Shown in pieces: positions 13,789-14,475 of a DNA stretch of 14,475 bases. The stretch's first letter is position 1. The number at the start of each line of letters is the position of its first letter. Origin of the DNA: SG8-41 sp035574195 (GTDB taxonomy: Bacteria; Pseudomonadota; Gammaproteobacteria; Burkholderiales; SG8-41). The translations under genes were made by a program, and so were the position numbers. The stretch is from assembly GCA_035574195.1 (NCBI GenBank), contig DATLZE010000181.1, positions 1 through 14,475 on the forward strand. The letters run 5' to 3'. The notes beneath the pieces were generated by a model. That model was not told the origin of the DNA, searched no databases, and saw only the letters and a program-made list of their open reading frames with translations.

Positions 13789-14475
13789 ATTCCTCGCTGA
13801 CGCGGATCTCGTTCACCATCTGCTCCCCGGCGAAGCGGCCCTCGCGGTCGTAGTGCCGGATGCGCACCGGCAGGTAGCGGTACTCGGCAGCGAGCCAGAA
13901 CTCGAGATGTTCCTGCCCGGGCCGGGGAAGCTGCCTCACGGGCAGCGCCCGCAGCGTGCCGAGCGGCGTCTCGATCGGCTCCTCGGCCGCGACCTCGATC
14001 TCGTAGGTCTCGAAGCGCGAGCCGGTGGCGATCGGCAGCCGGTAGCGGCCGGGTGCGGGCGGATGAAGCGCGAACTGGTAGATGAAGCTCATCAGGTCGT
14101 GGGCCTCCGCGGGCAGCGGCGCGCTCCTCGACTCGCGCGCGCTCCCGTAGGTGAGGCTGCCCGCGCGCCAGTCGAAGCGCGCCTGCGCGGCTTCGTTGCG
14201 CCCGCGCCGCGTGCGGCTCATGAGGAAGCTCTCGGGTTTCAGACCCTGCGGCGTGATCCGGCCCTGGCTCAGGTAGCGCAGCCGCTGCGGGCGGAAGAGC
14301 TCGACGATGCCGCCGGTCTCGGCCTCGCTCGCGATGAGATAGGCGCCCGCTTCCGCCTCCCAGGACTGGACCGCGCGCCCGACGTAGGAGCGGTCCTCGC
14401 CGTAGAGCAGCGTATAGGTGATGCGGCCGCGGCGCGGCAGGCTCGGCGCGGGCGCAGGCGGCTCGGTGGCGGCTG
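13787..14475 (-). CDS. DUF3108 domain-containing protein (5' end beyond the window)
   Basis: The reading frame is open from the TAA at 13787 through the right edge, so the gene is truncated; 228 residues are visible. They begin with a proline-rich linker (ATEPPAPAPSLPRRG) followed by RITYTLLYGEDRSYVG, and contain the DUF3108 hallmarks: YLIASEAETGGIVELF, SQGRITPQGLKPESF, ARFDWRAG and DLMSFIYQFAL. An internal ATG at 14221 is not the true start. DUF3108 proteins are probably exported or periplasmic, of unknown function, and as I recall commonly sit beside purN and an RsmB-like methyltransferase in betaproteobacteria. A signal peptide or TonB-like N-terminal anchor may lie outside the window. The gene is followed by the methyltransferase on the same strand. 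Confidence 0.85.
   Translation of the reverse strand, partial: AATEPPAPAPSLPRRGRITYTLLYGEDRSYVGRAVQSWEAEAGAYLIASEAETGGIVELFRPQRLRYLSQGRITPQGLKPESFLMSRTRRGRNEAAQARFDWRAGSLTYGSARESRSAPLPAEAHDLMSFIYQFALHPPAPGRYRLPIATGSRFETYEIEVAAEEPIETPLGTLRALPVRQLPRPGQEHLEFWLAAEYRYLPVRIRHYDREGRFAGEQMVNEIRVSEE

Overview
The window is very GC-rich chromosomal DNA (about 70 % G+C by eye, not counted). It most resembles a betaproteobacterium. The evidence is a DUF3108 gene next to a 415-residue NOP2/RsmB-type RNA methyltransferase, TAGAAT- and TAAAAT-like -10 boxes close to start codons, and a DesA-type fatty acid desaturase. I cannot name a genus. I see no rRNA, tRNA, CRISPR array, intact insertion sequence or phage gene.

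Left part (1-2860, minus strand): a strong hairpin-plus-T terminator at the left edge, then a membrane fatty acid desaturase (129-1292), then a small MscS-family mechanosensitive channel (1534-2823). The desaturase has a strong Shine-Dalgarno at an internal ATG and an inverted repeat just upstream.

Centre (2880-11563, plus strand): a signal-transduction block of six genes. A soluble multi-PAS HisKA_2 histidine kinase overlaps by ATGA a response regulator with an ANTAR RNA-binding output domain. A promoter-like sequence and a hairpin-rich leader of about 175 nt follow. Next is a periplasmic SsuA/THI5-like substrate-binding protein with no ABC permease or ATPase nearby. It overlaps by ATGA a two-TM, CHASE3-like histidine kinase, which overlaps by 23 nt a stand-alone Rcp1-type receiver. 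After 102 nt comes an 872-residue receiver-PAS-GAF-GGDEF-EAL protein whose GGDEF motif is degenerate (EGDCF) but whose EAL site looks complete, so it is predicted to degrade c-di-GMP. Three outputs therefore lie together: RNA binding (ANTAR), a phospho-relay receiver, and c-di-GMP hydrolysis. A working model, inferred only, is that the binding protein presents a ligand to the CHASE3 kinase and that the upstream ANTAR pair controls the operon through its leader RNA.

Right part (11564-14475, minus strand): a spacer with a frameshifted remnant of a VapC/PIN toxin and a perfect 10-bp hairpin; a 79-residue protein of unknown function; the RNA methyltransferase; a 208-bp spacer with a long inverted repeat; and a DUF3108 gene that runs off the right edge. 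Transcription of the signalling block and of this group converges near 11.56-12.0 kb.
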